A DNA stretch of 64,000 nt from Rathayibacter sp. VKM Ac-2760. GTDB taxonomy: Bacteria > Actinomycetota > Actinomycetes > Actinomycetales > Microbacteriaceae. Positions 16,550 to 24,669 of this stretch are shown one piece after another. A program made the position numbers and the translations under genes. The number at the start of each line of letters is the position of its first letter. The first letter of the stretch is position 1. The DNA is taken from positions 620,001-684,000 of the forward strand of contig NZ_CP047173.1 in the NCBI RefSeq assembly GCF_009834185.1, written 5' to 3'. The notes under the pieces were generated by a model, which saw only the letters and a list, made by a program, of their open reading frames with translations, searched no databases and had not been told where the DNA came from.

Positions 16550-17239
16550 CTACTCGTGCCCCGCCCCGCCTCCGACCGGCGCCTCGGCCTCCACCGGCGC
16601 CGGCGCCCGCAGCCACCCCAGGTCGCCCGCTTCCGTGTTCATCGCGATCACGTCGGGCCGCCCCGCGCCGTAGCGGATGATCGACACCGACGCCGGCCCG
16701 ACCGACAGCCGCTGGAACAGGTCGAGGTGCATCCCGAGCGCGTCGGCGAGCACCGCCTTGATGATGTCGCCGTGGCTGACCGCCGCCCACACCGCGTTCG
16801 CCCCGTGCTCCGCCGCCACCCCCGCGTCGTGCCGCCGGATCGCGGCGACCGCCCGCGACTGCATGCCCGCGAGCCCCTCGCCCCCGGGGAACACGGCGGC
16901 CGACGGCTGGTTCTGCACGACCGACCACATCGGCTCCTTGGCGAGGTCCCGCAGCGAGCGCCCCTGCCACTCGCCGTAGTCGCACTCGGTGATGCCCTTC
17001 TCGATCGGCGTCGCCGGCGAGCCGTCCTGCCGCTCGAGCAGGTACCGCGCCGTCTGCCGGCAGCGCTCGAGCGGGCTCGACACGACGGCGGCGAGCGGCA
17101 CGGCGGCGAGCCGCTCCCCGGTGCGCGCGGCCTGCGTGCGCCCGACGTCGTCGAGGCGGACCCCGGCCGTGCGTCCGGCGAGGATCCCCGCAGTGTTGGC
17201 CGTGGTGCGCCCGTGACGGACGAGGAGGAGCGTGGGCAT
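16550..17239 (-). CDS. Histidine phosphatase family protein (MSMEG_4193-type phosphomutase)
   Basis: 229 residues with the catalytic RHG triad at R8-H9-G10 (TLLLVRHGRTTAN), SSPLERCRQTARYLL and the second catalytic His in VSHGDIIKAVLADALG. It belongs to the histidine-acid phosphatase/phosphoglycerate-mutase superfamily. The subgroup that travels with DUF3090 and SCO1664 has no established substrate. The start is the ATG at 17239, because TAGGCT (fwd 17247-17252) ends 7 nt before it with no Shine-Dalgarno, a leaderless layout. Longer in-frame sequence upstream only reads through an intergenic repeat array. Confidence 0.88.
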   Translation of the reverse strand: MPTLLLVRHGRTTANTAGILAGRTAGVRLDDVGRTQAARTGERLAAVPLAAVVSSPLERCRQTARYLLERQDGSPATPIEKGITECDYGEWQGRSLRDLAKEPMWSVVQNQPSAAVFPGGEGLAGMQSRAVAAIRRHDAGVAAEHGANAVWAAVSHGDIIKAVLADALGMHLDLFQRLSVGPASVSIIRYGAGRPDVIAMNTEAGDLGWLRAPAPVEAEAPVGGGAGHE

Positions 17240-17277
17240 GCGGCTCAGCCTAGACACGCCCGCCCCGCCCCGCCCCG

Positions 17278-17753
17278 CACCACCTCCGGCACGCCGAACC
17301 ACCTCCGGCTCGCCGATTCCGTCGATCCCCGCGAGCCCAACGCGTTCCCACGTGCCGGAGCTGCCGGGCGGACCACCTCCGGCACGCAGAACCACCTCGG
17401 GCTCGCTGAATCCGCTGATTGCCGCGAGCCGAACGCGTTCTCACGTGCCGGAGCTGCCGGGCGGGCGATCTCCGGCACGCGGAACCACCTTCGGCACGCG
17501 GAACCACCTCGGGCTCGCCGAATCGGTCGATTCCCGCGAGCCGAACGCGTTTCCACGTGCCGGAGGTGCCGGGCGGACGATCTTCGGCTCGCGGAACCAC
17601 CTCCGGCTCGCGAGATCCATCGATTCCCGCGAGCCGAACGCGTTTTCACGTGCCGGAGCTGCCGGGCGGAGTACCTCCGGCTCGCGGAACCACCTTCGGC
17701 TCGCGAGATCCGTCGATCCCCGCGAGCCGAACGCGTTCTCACGTGCCGGAGGT
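17278..17753. repeat. Array of five ~92-113-bp palindromic repeats (ACCTCCGGCTCG family)
   Basis: Five imperfect direct units fill a 634-bp gap. Each runs: ACCwCCGGCwCGC, GAACCACCTCCGGCTCG, a degenerate GATTCC core, GCGAGCCGAACGCGTT, and TCACGTGCCGGAGcTGCCGGGCGG. The 12-mer ACCTCCGGCTCG/ACG recurs in both orientations, so each unit can fold. Units differ by point changes and one by an inserted 20-bp sub-repeat. A related array is at 21107 and a single unit at 37142. No gene is seen in the stretch. Confidence 0.85.
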
Positions 17754-17873
17754 CCTCCCCACGCCGGCCCGCACCCTCCTCCCCGCGGCTGATGCCGCCG
17801 CGCCCGCCCGTCGCTACCGTGGAGAGGCGGCCGCCCACCGCGGCCCAGAGGACAGTCGCACCGAAGGGACCCC

Positions 17874-18800
17874 ATGGACGGCTCGAACGGGACCACGCCG
17901 ACAGGCACCCCGCAGCACCCCGCCACCGCCACCGAGCAGGACGCCCCCGCCACCGAGCAGGACGCCCCGGCCACCGCGCAGGCCGCGCCCGCCACCCCGC
18001 TCCCCGCCCCCGCCTGGGCCGCCCCCGACGCCACCGGCCGCCAGGACGAGATCGCCCTGCGCATCCGCGGCCTCCGCAAGCGCTTCGGCGACAAGGAGGC
18101 CGTCGCCGGCATCGACCTCGACGTGCCGGCCGGCTCCTTCTTCGGCCTCGTCGGCCCCAACGGCGCCGGCAAGACGACCACCCTCTCGATGGCGACCGCC
18201 CTGCTCCGTCCCGACGCGGGCACCGTCACCATCCACGACGTCGACGTCTGGTGGGACACCCTGGAGGCCAAGCGCCTGATCGGCGTGCTGGCCGACGGCG
18301 TCAAGCTCTTCGACCGGCTCACCGGCCTGCAGCTCATCACCTACTACGGCCTGCTCTGCGGCATCGACCGCCCGACCGTCCTCGAGCGCGCGGGCGACCT
18401 GCTCGACCTCCTCGGTCTCGACCCGGCCGACCGCACGCTCGTCGTCGACTACTCCGCCGGCATGACCAAGAAGATCGCCCTGGCCTGCGCGCTCGTGCGC
18501 GCCCCGCGCCTGCTGGTGCTCGACGAGCCGTTCGAGTCCGTCGACCCGGTGTCCGCCGCGAACATCCGCGACATCCTCACCGGCTACGTCGCGTCCGGCG
18601 GCACCGTCATCGTCTCCAGCCACTCGATGGACCTGGTCGAGCGGATGTGCGACCGCGTCGCCGTCATCGCCGACGGCCGGGTGCTCGCGGCCGGGACGCT
18701 CGAGGAGGTCCGCGCCGGCTCCAGCCTCGAGGAGCGCTTCGTCGACCTCGTCGGCGGCCGCACCCACCAGGAGGGCCCGGCATGGTTGCGCATCTCCTGA
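17874..18800 (+). CDS. ABC exporter ATP-binding protein
   Basis: 308 residues. After a 55-residue Ala/Pro/Thr-rich N-terminal extension, with a tandem ATEQDAP duplication, comes a standard nucleotide-binding domain: LVGPNGAGKTT (Walker A), DYSAGMTKK as a variant signature, LLVLDEPFESVDP (Walker B) and the SSHSMD switch His. It resembles CcmA/NatA-type ATPases of ABC-2 exporters. ATG follows AAGGGA. It overlaps the permease gene by 19 bp, so the two form one exporter whose substrate is unknown. The N-terminal extension is not typical for the family. Confidence 0.9.
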   Translation: MDGSNGTTPTGTPQHPATATEQDAPATEQDAPATAQAAPATPLPAPAWAAPDATGRQDEIALRIRGLRKRFGDKEAVAGIDLDVPAGSFFGLVGPNGAGKTTTLSMATALLRPDAGTVTIHDVDVWWDTLEAKRLIGVLADGVKLFDRLTGLQLITYYGLLCGIDRPTVLERAGDLLDLLGLDPADRTLVVDYSAGMTKKIALACALVRAPRLLVLDEPFESVDPVSAANIRDILTGYVASGGTVIVSSHSMDLVERMCDRVAVIADGRVLAAGTLEEVRAGSSLEERFVDLVGGRTHQEGPAWLRIS

Positions 18801-20359
18801 GGCTGCGCCTGCTGCTGCTGCGCAACACGCTGACCCGCAACGTGTGGCAGCTGGTCGGCGTCGTCTTCGGCGGGCTGTACGCGATCGTCGTCCTCGGTCT
18901 CGTCGTCGTCGGACTGGTCGCGCTCGGCGCCACCGACCCGGCGTTCGCGAGCGTAGCCCTCGTGCTCGGCGGCTCCGTGCTGCTGCTCGGCTGGGTGCTC
19001 GGGCCGGTCTTCGTCTCGGGGTCGGATCAGAGCCTCGACTTGGCGACGCTCGCGACCTTCCCGATCCCGCTGCGCACCCTGATGCTCGGGCTCGCCGCGG
19101 CCGGCCTCGCCGGGATCCCCGGGATCGTCACCTCGCTCGGCGCCCTCGCCTCCGCCGCCGCCTGGTGGAGCCACCCGATCGGCATCCTCCCCGGCCTCGT
19201 CGCCGCGGTGATCGGCGTCGCGACCTGCGTGGTCGCCTCCCGCCTGCTCGGTGCGCTGACCACGGGGCTGGGCTCGAGCCGCCGCTACCGCGAGGTGATC
19301 GGCGGGGTCGTCCTCGTCGTAGTCATCCTGATCGGTCCGCTGCTGATCGGGCTGATGAACGTGATCCGCGAGGGACTCGACGTGCTGCCCGTGATCGCCT
19401 CCGCCCTCGGCTGGTCGCCGCTCGGCGCGATCTGGGGCGTGCCAGGGGCCGTCGTCGCGGGCGACTGGGTGACGGCGCTCGGCCGTCTCGCGATCGGCGT
19501 CGCCACGCTCGCCGTGCTGGTGTGGCTGTGGGCGCGGGCGCTGCGGCACGCGCTGGCCGAGCCGGCCGCGTCGTCCGGGCCGGCCTCCTCGGGGGCGCAG
19601 GGGATCGGGCTGCTCGGCCGCTTCCCCGGCACGCCCACCGGCGCGATCGCCGCCCGCGCGCTCGGCTACTGGTGGCGCGACCCGCGCTACAGCCGCGGCC
19701 TGCTGGTGATCCCCGCCGTGGTGGTGCTCGCCGTCTTCTACAGCGCGCTGCAGGGCGGCGGATCGATGCTGGTCGTCCTCTCGTCCCTCTTCATCGCGCT
19801 GATCTTCGGGGTCACCCTCTGCGCCGACGTCTCCTACGACGGCACCGCCTGGGCCGCGCACGTGAGCTCCGGAGTCGCCGGCTCGGCCGACCGCGCCGGC
19901 CGCGTCATCGCCGCCGGACTGATCGGCGTGCCGGCGGTGCTCGTCGTCTCGGTCGGCACCTGCCTGTACGCGGGGCGTCCGGAGGCGATCCCCGCGGTCC
20001 TCGGCATGGCGCTCGCGCTCGTGCTCGCCGGCTTCGGCGTCTCGAGCGTCGCCTCGGCGCTGGTCGTCTATCCGGTGCCGGCGCCGGGCGACAGCCCGCT
20101 CAAGACGCCGCCCGGCTCCGGGATGATCTCGAGCATCGTGATGCTCGGCAGCATGGGCGCGACCGCGGTCCTCTCGCTGCCGTCGCTGATCCTCGGCACG
20201 ATCTCGCTCGTCGGCGGCAGCACCGGCCTCGGCGTCGCGGCGCTCGCCGCCGCCCTGGTGCTCGGCACCGCGCTCGCCCTCCTCGGCATCCGCGTCGGCG
20301 GCCGCCTCCTCGACCGCCGCGCCCCGGAGCTGCTCTCCGCCCTCGTCACGATCGGCTGA
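18782..20359 (+). CDS. ABC exporter membrane subunit
   Basis: 525 residues, about 12 hydrophobic segments, no nucleotide-binding motif. The N-terminus MVAHLLRLRLLLLRNTLTRN resembles actinobacterial ABC-2-type permeases that pair with the ATPase encoded just upstream. ATG at 18782 is preceded by GGAGGG within the ATPase coding sequence and the genes overlap by 19 bp, indicating coupled translation and a 1:1 complex. A central cytoplasmic loop is Ser/Gly/Ala-rich. Exported substrate unknown. Confidence 0.85.
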   Translation: MVAHLLRLRLLLLRNTLTRNVWQLVGVVFGGLYAIVVLGLVVVGLVALGATDPAFASVALVLGGSVLLLGWVLGPVFVSGSDQSLDLATLATFPIPLRTLMLGLAAAGLAGIPGIVTSLGALASAAAWWSHPIGILPGLVAAVIGVATCVVASRLLGALTTGLGSSRRYREVIGGVVLVVVILIGPLLIGLMNVIREGLDVLPVIASALGWSPLGAIWGVPGAVVAGDWVTALGRLAIGVATLAVLVWLWARALRHALAEPAASSGPASSGAQGIGLLGRFPGTPTGAIAARALGYWWRDPRYSRGLLVIPAVVVLAVFYSALQGGGSMLVVLSSLFIALIFGVTLCADVSYDGTAWAAHVSSGVAGSADRAGRVIAAGLIGVPAVLVVSVGTCLYAGRPEAIPAVLGMALALVLAGFGVSSVASALVVYPVPAPGDSPLKTPPGSGMISSIVMLGSMGATAVLSLPSLILGTISLVGGSTGLGVAALAAALVLGTALALLGIRVGGRLLDRRAPELLSALVTIG

Positions 20360-20394
20360 CCCCGAGCGCCCTGCCGCCCCCCGCCCCCCCACCC

Positions 20395-20438
20395 TCCAAA
20401 AGTTGCGGTAGTCGCGCCCGACTACCGCAACTTCTGGA
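20395..20438. repeat. AGTTGCGGT-family hairpin, copy 1
   Basis: A perfect 15-bp stem, AAGTTGCGGTAGTCG (20400-20414) with 20419-20433, and a 4-nt loop CGCC, flanked by TCCAA and CTGGA. It lies 40 bp after the exporter permease stop and could act as a terminator, although no T-run follows. A second, less perfect copy is 90 bp downstream. Confidence 0.8.
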
Positions 20439-20489
20439 TCCTCGCGAAGCCCGCCGGTCGCCCGGGACCGTGCGGACGCGGCGAGTACG

Positions 20490-20531
20490 CAGTAGTTGCG
20501 GTACTCGGCGTCGACAACCGCAACTTCTGGA
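20490..20531. repeat. AGTTGCGGT-family hairpin, copy 2
   Basis: Arms AGTTGCGGT (20494-20502) and ACCGCAACT (20517-20525), with a partly paired centre CTCG/CGAC and the same CTTCTGGA right flank as copy 1. The outer arms and flank are conserved while the centre has diverged. Confidence 0.75.
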
Positions 20532-20605
20532 GAGTCGCGCGGCTGCGCGGGCGCGGACCGGGCGGGCGGCGGGGAGCGACGAGGCCGGCGCGGCAGGATG
20601 GGGGC

Positions 20606-21091
20606 ATGCGCAGCCTCGAAGTCCTCCTCGATCCGGAGTCGGAGGCGCGGATCCGCGGCCAGTGGGAGGCGCTCGAGGCGGCCGGTGTCCCGAGCCTCTC
20701 GCTGCACACCGCCGCGAGCAACCGGCCGCACCTCACCCTCCTCGCCGGCCCCGAGCTGACCCCGCCGCCGCCCGGCGCGCTCGGCCCGCTTCCCGCCACC
20801 GTCGACCTCGGCGCCGTGCTCCTCTTCCCGCACGCCGCCCGCTTCGTCCTCGCCTGGGGAGTCGTCCGCTCGCCCGCGCTCGACGCCCTGCACTCGCGGG
20901 CCGCGGCGCTGATACCGGGTGCCGTGCCGACGTCGCTCCCGGACGCGTGGACCCCGCACATCAGCGTCTCCCGCCGTCTCCGCGCCGAGCAGCTCGGCCA
21001 AGCCGTGCCGCTGCTCGGCGGGCCCTTCCCCGTCGGCCTCGCGAGCGTCCGCTTCTGGGACGGCGACACGAAGACGATCACCGAGCTCTGA
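20606..21091 (+). CDS. 2'-5' RNA ligase/cyclic phosphodiesterase superfamily protein
   Basis: 161 residues of the 2H phosphoesterase fold. The two HxT/S motifs are RPHLTLLAG (about residues 42-50) and TPHISVSRR (about 116-124). The family hydrolyses or ligates 2'-5' phosphodiester and 2',3'-cyclic phosphate ends; the physiological substrate here is unknown. The start ATG is preceded by CAGGAT ending 6 nt before it and no Shine-Dalgarno, matching the leaderless pattern of many genes in the window. It stands alone, flanked by repeat families on both sides. Confidence 0.85.
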   Translation: MRSLEVLLDPESEARIRGQWEALEAAGVPSLSLHTAASNRPHLTLLAGPELTPPPPGALGPLPATVDLGAVLLFPHAARFVLAWGVVRSPALDALHSRAAALIPGAVPTSLPDAWTPHISVSRRLRAEQLGQAVPLLGGPFPVGLASVRFWDGDTKTITEL

Positions 21092-21106
21092 CCGCCGCCC
21101 GCCCGC

Positions 21107-21565
21107 CCACCTCCGGCTCGCGATTCGACCTCCGGCTCGTCGGATCCGCGGTTTCCGGCGTGCCGGAGGTGTTTCCACTTGCCGGAGATGCGCCGCGCCG
21201 GCCAGAGGTGCGTCCGGCCCACCTCCGGCTCGTGATTCGACCTCCGGCTCGTGGAATCGGCGGTTTTCTGCGTGCCGGAGGTGATTCCACGTGCCGAAGG
21301 TGCGCCCCGCCCGCCAGAGGTGCGTCCCACCCGACAGACGTGCGTCCGGTCCACCTTCGGCTCGCGATTCGACCTCCGGCTCGTCGGATCGGCGGTTTCC
21401 GGCGTGCCGGAGACGGTTCCACGTGCCCGAGATGTGTCCCGCCCGCCAGAGGTGCGCCCCGTCCACCTCTGGCTCGCGATTCCACCTCCGGCTCGTGGAA
21501 TCGGCGGTTTCCAGCGTGCCGGAGGCGGTTCCACGTGCCGGAGGTCGGTCGCACCTGCCGGACGA
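21107..21565. repeat. Array of four ~110-123-bp palindromic repeats (ACCTCCGGCTCG family)
   Basis: Units start near 21107, 21230, 21351 and 21463. Each has two direct ACCTCCGGCTCG boxes, a GGATCsGCGGTTTCC core and two inverted CGTGCCGGAGgt boxes, then CGCCAGAGGTGCGTCC. Each unit can form a long hairpin. The array fills the 620-bp gap before recQ. The last 140 bp are CCACCCACC-type low complexity plus the recQ promoter. Confidence 0.85.
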
Positions 21566-21712
21566 TGCACCACCCACCCACCACCCACCCACCCACCCAC
21601 CCCCGCAGACCGGCGCGACCGACCCTCCTCCCCAGCCCCGCAGCCGCGACGACCCTCCCCAGAACGCCGCCGGCCCGGGGTCGCGTCGGAGGCGGCGGGT
21701 AGAGTTCCACGG

Positions 21713-23824
21713 GTGACCGAGCCGACCGCGACCGCCCTCTCGACCGCCGAGCTCCCGACCACGGACGCCGCGGCCGGGCCCTCCGACGCCACGGCCGGGC
21801 CCTCCGGCGCGGCGCAGGAGATCCTCGAGCGGGTCTTCGGCTACGGCTCGTTCCGGGGCGAGCAGCAGGCCATCGTCGAGCAGGTCATCGGCGGCGGCGA
21901 CGCGGTCGTGCTCATGCCCACGGGCGGCGGCAAGTCGCTCTGCTACCAGATCCCCTCGATCGTCCGGCCGGGCACCGGCGTCGTCGTCTCGCCGCTGATC
22001 GCCCTGATGCAGGATCAGGTCGACGCCCTCCGCGCGAACGGCGTGCGCGCCGAGTTCCTGAACTCCACGCAGGACATGGGGGAGCGCCAGCGCGTCGAGC
22101 GCGCCTACCTCGACGGCGAGCTCGACCTCCTCTACGTCGCCCCCGAGCGCCTCGGCAACGAGGGCACCAAGCAGTTCCTCGCCCGCGGCCGCATCGCCCT
22201 TTTCGCGATCGACGAGGCGCACTGCGTGAGCCAGTGGGGCCACGACTTCCGTCCCGACTACCTCGCGCTCGGCGAGCTGGCCGAGCGCTGGCCGGACGTG
22301 CCGCGCATCGCCCTCACCGCGACCGCGACCGAGGCGACCCACCGCGAGATCACCACGCGCCTGCACCTCGGCGCCGCCCGCCACTTCATCTCCAGCTTCG
22401 ACCGGCCGAACATCCAGTACCGGATCGTCAACAAGGTCGAGCCGCGCAAGCAGCTGATCGACTTCCTCAAGCGCGAGCACGCCGACGACGCGGGCATCGT
22501 CTACGCACTCTCGCGCAAGAGCGTCGAGGCGACGGCCGAGGCCCTGCGCGCCGCGGGCTTCGACGCGGTCGCGTACCACGCGGGTCTTGACGCCCGGGTC
22601 CGGGCCGCCGCGCAGTCGCGCTTCCTCCGCGAGGAGGGCGTCATCGTCTGCGCGACCATCGCGTTCGGCATGGGCATCGACAAGCCCGACGTCCGCTTCG
22701 TCGCGCACATCGACCTGCCGAAGTCGGTCGAGGGCTACTACCAGGAGACGGGCCGCGCCGGTCGCGACGGCCTCCCCTCCACGGCCTGGCTCGCCTACGG
22801 CCTGCAGGACGTGGTGCAGCAGCGCCGGATGATCGACGAGTCCCCGGGCGATCTCGCGCATCGGCGGCGGATGTCCGCGCACCTCGACGCGATGCTCGCC
22901 CTCTCCGAGACGGTGCAGTGCCGCCGGGTGAACCTCCTCGCCTACTTCGGCCAGGAGAGCACGGCCTGCGGCAACTGCGACACCTGCCTCGAGCCGCCCG
23001 CCTCGTGGGACGGCACGGTCGCCGCGCAGAAGTTCCTCTCGACGGTCGTCCGGCTCAAGCGCGAGCGCAACCAGCAGTTCGGCGCCGGCCACATCATCGA
23101 CATCCTCCGCGGCAAGACCACGCCTCGGACGACCCAGCACAAGCACGACTCGATCGCCACCTGGGGCATCGGGGCCGACCTCAGCGACACGCAGTGGCGC
23201 GGCGTCGCCCGCCAGCTCCTCGCGCAGAGCCTGCTCGGCGTGAACGACGACGGCTTCGGCACACTCGTGCTCACCCCGGAGTCGGCGTCGGTGCTGAGCG
23301 GCGAGCGCAAGGTCGAGCTGCGCAAGGAGCCGGAGCGCCCCGCGCGCTCGAGCGGCTCGTCTCGCTCCGGCCGCTCCACCGTCTCCGACCTCTCGGCCGA
23401 GGCGCAGCCCCTGTTCGAGCGGCTGCGGGAGTGGCGGGTCGCCCAGGCCCGCGCGCAGTCGGTCCCCGCCTACGTCGTCTTCAACGACGCGACCCTGCGC
23501 GAGATCGCGACGGTCGAGCCGTCCACGATCGACGCCCTGAGCGTCATCGGCGGTGTCGGCCAGAAGAAGCTGATCACCTACGGCGCAGCGGTGCTCGCCG
23601 TGGTCGCGGGCGAGACGCCCGAGATCGCCGAGCCGGACGACACCCAGGAGGCCGCCCCGGCCCGCCGGCAGCCGGCCGCCCGAACCGCATCCGCGCGCTC
23701 GTCGGCCGCGCGCCCGTCCTTCGGCGGCGAGAGGTCCGGTCCGCCGGTCTCCTCCGCCCCGCCCGAGGACGACTGGGTCCCGCCGGAGGAGCCCGACGAG
23801 GACCCCGGCTGGGACAGCTACTGA
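21713..23824 (+). CDS. recQ: ATP-dependent DNA helicase RecQ
   Basis: 703 residues. Motif I MPTGGGKSLCYQ, DEAH box FAIDEAHCVSQWGHDFRPDY, motif VI YYQETGRAGRDG, the RecQ zinc-binding cysteines (CRRVNLLAYFG...ACGNCDTC), winged helix and a C-terminal HRDC domain (EAQPLFERLREWRVAQARAQSVPAYVVFND). It unwinds branched and duplex DNA 3'-5' in repair and recombination. The last about 65 residues are a low-complexity acidic tail. The GTG at 21713 is chosen because TAGAGT (21700-21705) ends 7 nt before it with no Shine-Dalgarno. Upstream in-frame sequence is the repeat array. Confidence 0.95.
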   Translation: MTEPTATALSTAELPTTDAAAGPSDATAGPSGAAQEILERVFGYGSFRGEQQAIVEQVIGGGDAVVLMPTGGGKSLCYQIPSIVRPGTGVVVSPLIALMQDQVDALRANGVRAEFLNSTQDMGERQRVERAYLDGELDLLYVAPERLGNEGTKQFLARGRIALFAIDEAHCVSQWGHDFRPDYLALGELAERWPDVPRIALTATATEATHREITTRLHLGAARHFISSFDRPNIQYRIVNKVEPRKQLIDFLKREHADDAGIVYALSRKSVEATAEALRAAGFDAVAYHAGLDARVRAAAQSRFLREEGVIVCATIAFGMGIDKPDVRFVAHIDLPKSVEGYYQETGRAGRDGLPSTAWLAYGLQDVVQQRRMIDESPGDLAHRRRMSAHLDAMLALSETVQCRRVNLLAYFGQESTACGNCDTCLEPPASWDGTVAAQKFLSTVVRLKRERNQQFGAGHIIDILRGKTTPRTTQHKHDSIATWGIGADLSDTQWRGVARQLLAQSLLGVNDDGFGTLVLTPESASVLSGERKVELRKEPERPARSSGSSRSGRSTVSDLSAEAQPLFERLREWRVAQARAQSVPAYVVFNDATLREIATVEPSTIDALSVIGGVGQKKLITYGAAVLAVVAGETPEIAEPDDTQEAAPARRQPAARTASARSSAARPSFGGERSGPPVSSAPPEDDWVPPEEPDEDPGWDSY

Positions 23825-23834
23825 GCCCCGCCCG

Positions 23835-24317
23835 TCAGGTCCCCGAGCCGACGGTCGCCATCCAGCCGCCGAGCACGGTGCAGCCGAACGACAGGGCGAG
23901 CCCCGCGATCGGCACCCAGAAGGCGATCCGCCGCCGCACCAGCAGCACGATCGAGACGACGATCGCCGCGAGGAACGGCAGCCACACCCCGCCGGCCGCG
24001 ACGAGCACGCCCCAGCCGATCAGGTCGCCGTCGCAGTCGTTCGAGCCCATGCAGGCGTCGCTCGCCATCGCGAAGAACAGCCCGAAGTAGGACAGCAGCA
24101 GCGTCGCCCCGAGCGCGCACAGGATCAGCGCCATCGTCAGCACCAGGTCCCACACCCGCACCGGGCCTCGCTGCCGTGCCGCGGTCCACGGCGTGCCGGG
24201 CCCCGAGGGTCGCGCGGACTCGAGGGCCTGCACGGACTCCATCGAGGTGGGCGGCCGCCAGTCCGGCCGGCTCTCCCGGCGGGGCGGCGGAGGCGGAGGC
24301 AGCTGCGGCTCACTCAT
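23835..24317 (-). CDS. Small membrane protein (DUF6264-like)
   Basis: 160 residues. A Pro/Arg-rich cytoplasmic N-terminus of about 50 residues is followed by three to four membrane segments (WDLVLTMALILCALGATLLL; LIGWGVLVAAGGVWLPFLAAI; FWVPIAGLALSFGCTVLGG) and a small Cys-containing loop DACMGSNDCDGD. The architecture resembles DUF6264 proteins of Microbacteriaceae; the function is unknown. TAGGCT (fwd 24324-24329) ends 6 nt before the ATG, a leaderless layout. It is convergent with recQ, the stops being 10 bp apart. Confidence 0.75.
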   Translation of the reverse strand: MSEPQLPPPPPPRRESRPDWRPPTSMESVQALESARPSGPGTPWTAARQRGPVRVWDLVLTMALILCALGATLLLSYFGLFFAMASDACMGSNDCDGDLIGWGVLVAAGGVWLPFLAAIVVSIVLLVRRRIAFWVPIAGLALSFGCTVLGGWMATVGSGT

Positions 24318-24360
24318 GCTCCGAGCCTAACCACGCCCCTCCCGGCGCCCCAGGTCCCCG

Positions 24361-24399
24361 TGCTGGTCGAGTAGCCCCGCAAGGGCGTATCGAGACCCA
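24361..24399 (+). repeat. Single REPIN left arm
   Basis: One TGCTGGTCGAGTAGCCC-CGCAA-GGGCGTATCGAGACCC arm between two divergent genes. The rest of the 352-bp gap (24400-24669) contains a C-run and GC-rich sequence; I see no gene in it. Confidence 0.8.
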
Positions 24400-24669
24400 C
24401 CCTCCTCAGCCCCCGGGTCGGCGCACCCGAGGTCTGCCACCGGCGGATCCGCCCCCCCCCCGCCCCCTGGCCGGTTCCGACAACGCGCGCCCGCCCGCGC
24501 CCGGCGCCCTTTGTCGCCGCGCGACGGAACCTTTCCGCGGAGCAGCGGCCCGACCTAGCGTGCAGGAGCACCGCCTCCCGACGCACGGCGACGGGATCGA
24601 CCGCTCGATCCTCCGCCGCCGGCCGATCGCGAGCGGCTCGAACCGAAGACGGTCGAAGGGATCCTCCTC

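Noticed and set aside
17278..21565. CRISPR arrays at 17278-17753 and 21107-21565.
   Set aside because: The whole ~92-123-bp unit is repeated with point changes; there are no constant 24-37-bp repeats separated by unique spacers, and no cas gene is in the window.
18584..23146. A 1520-codon open frame on the minus strand across the ABC exporter and recQ.
   Set aside because: It is a by-product of high G+C codon bias opposite real genes. It reads as low-complexity Arg/Gly/Glu sequence with no family motif, and the plus-strand genes here have clear motifs.
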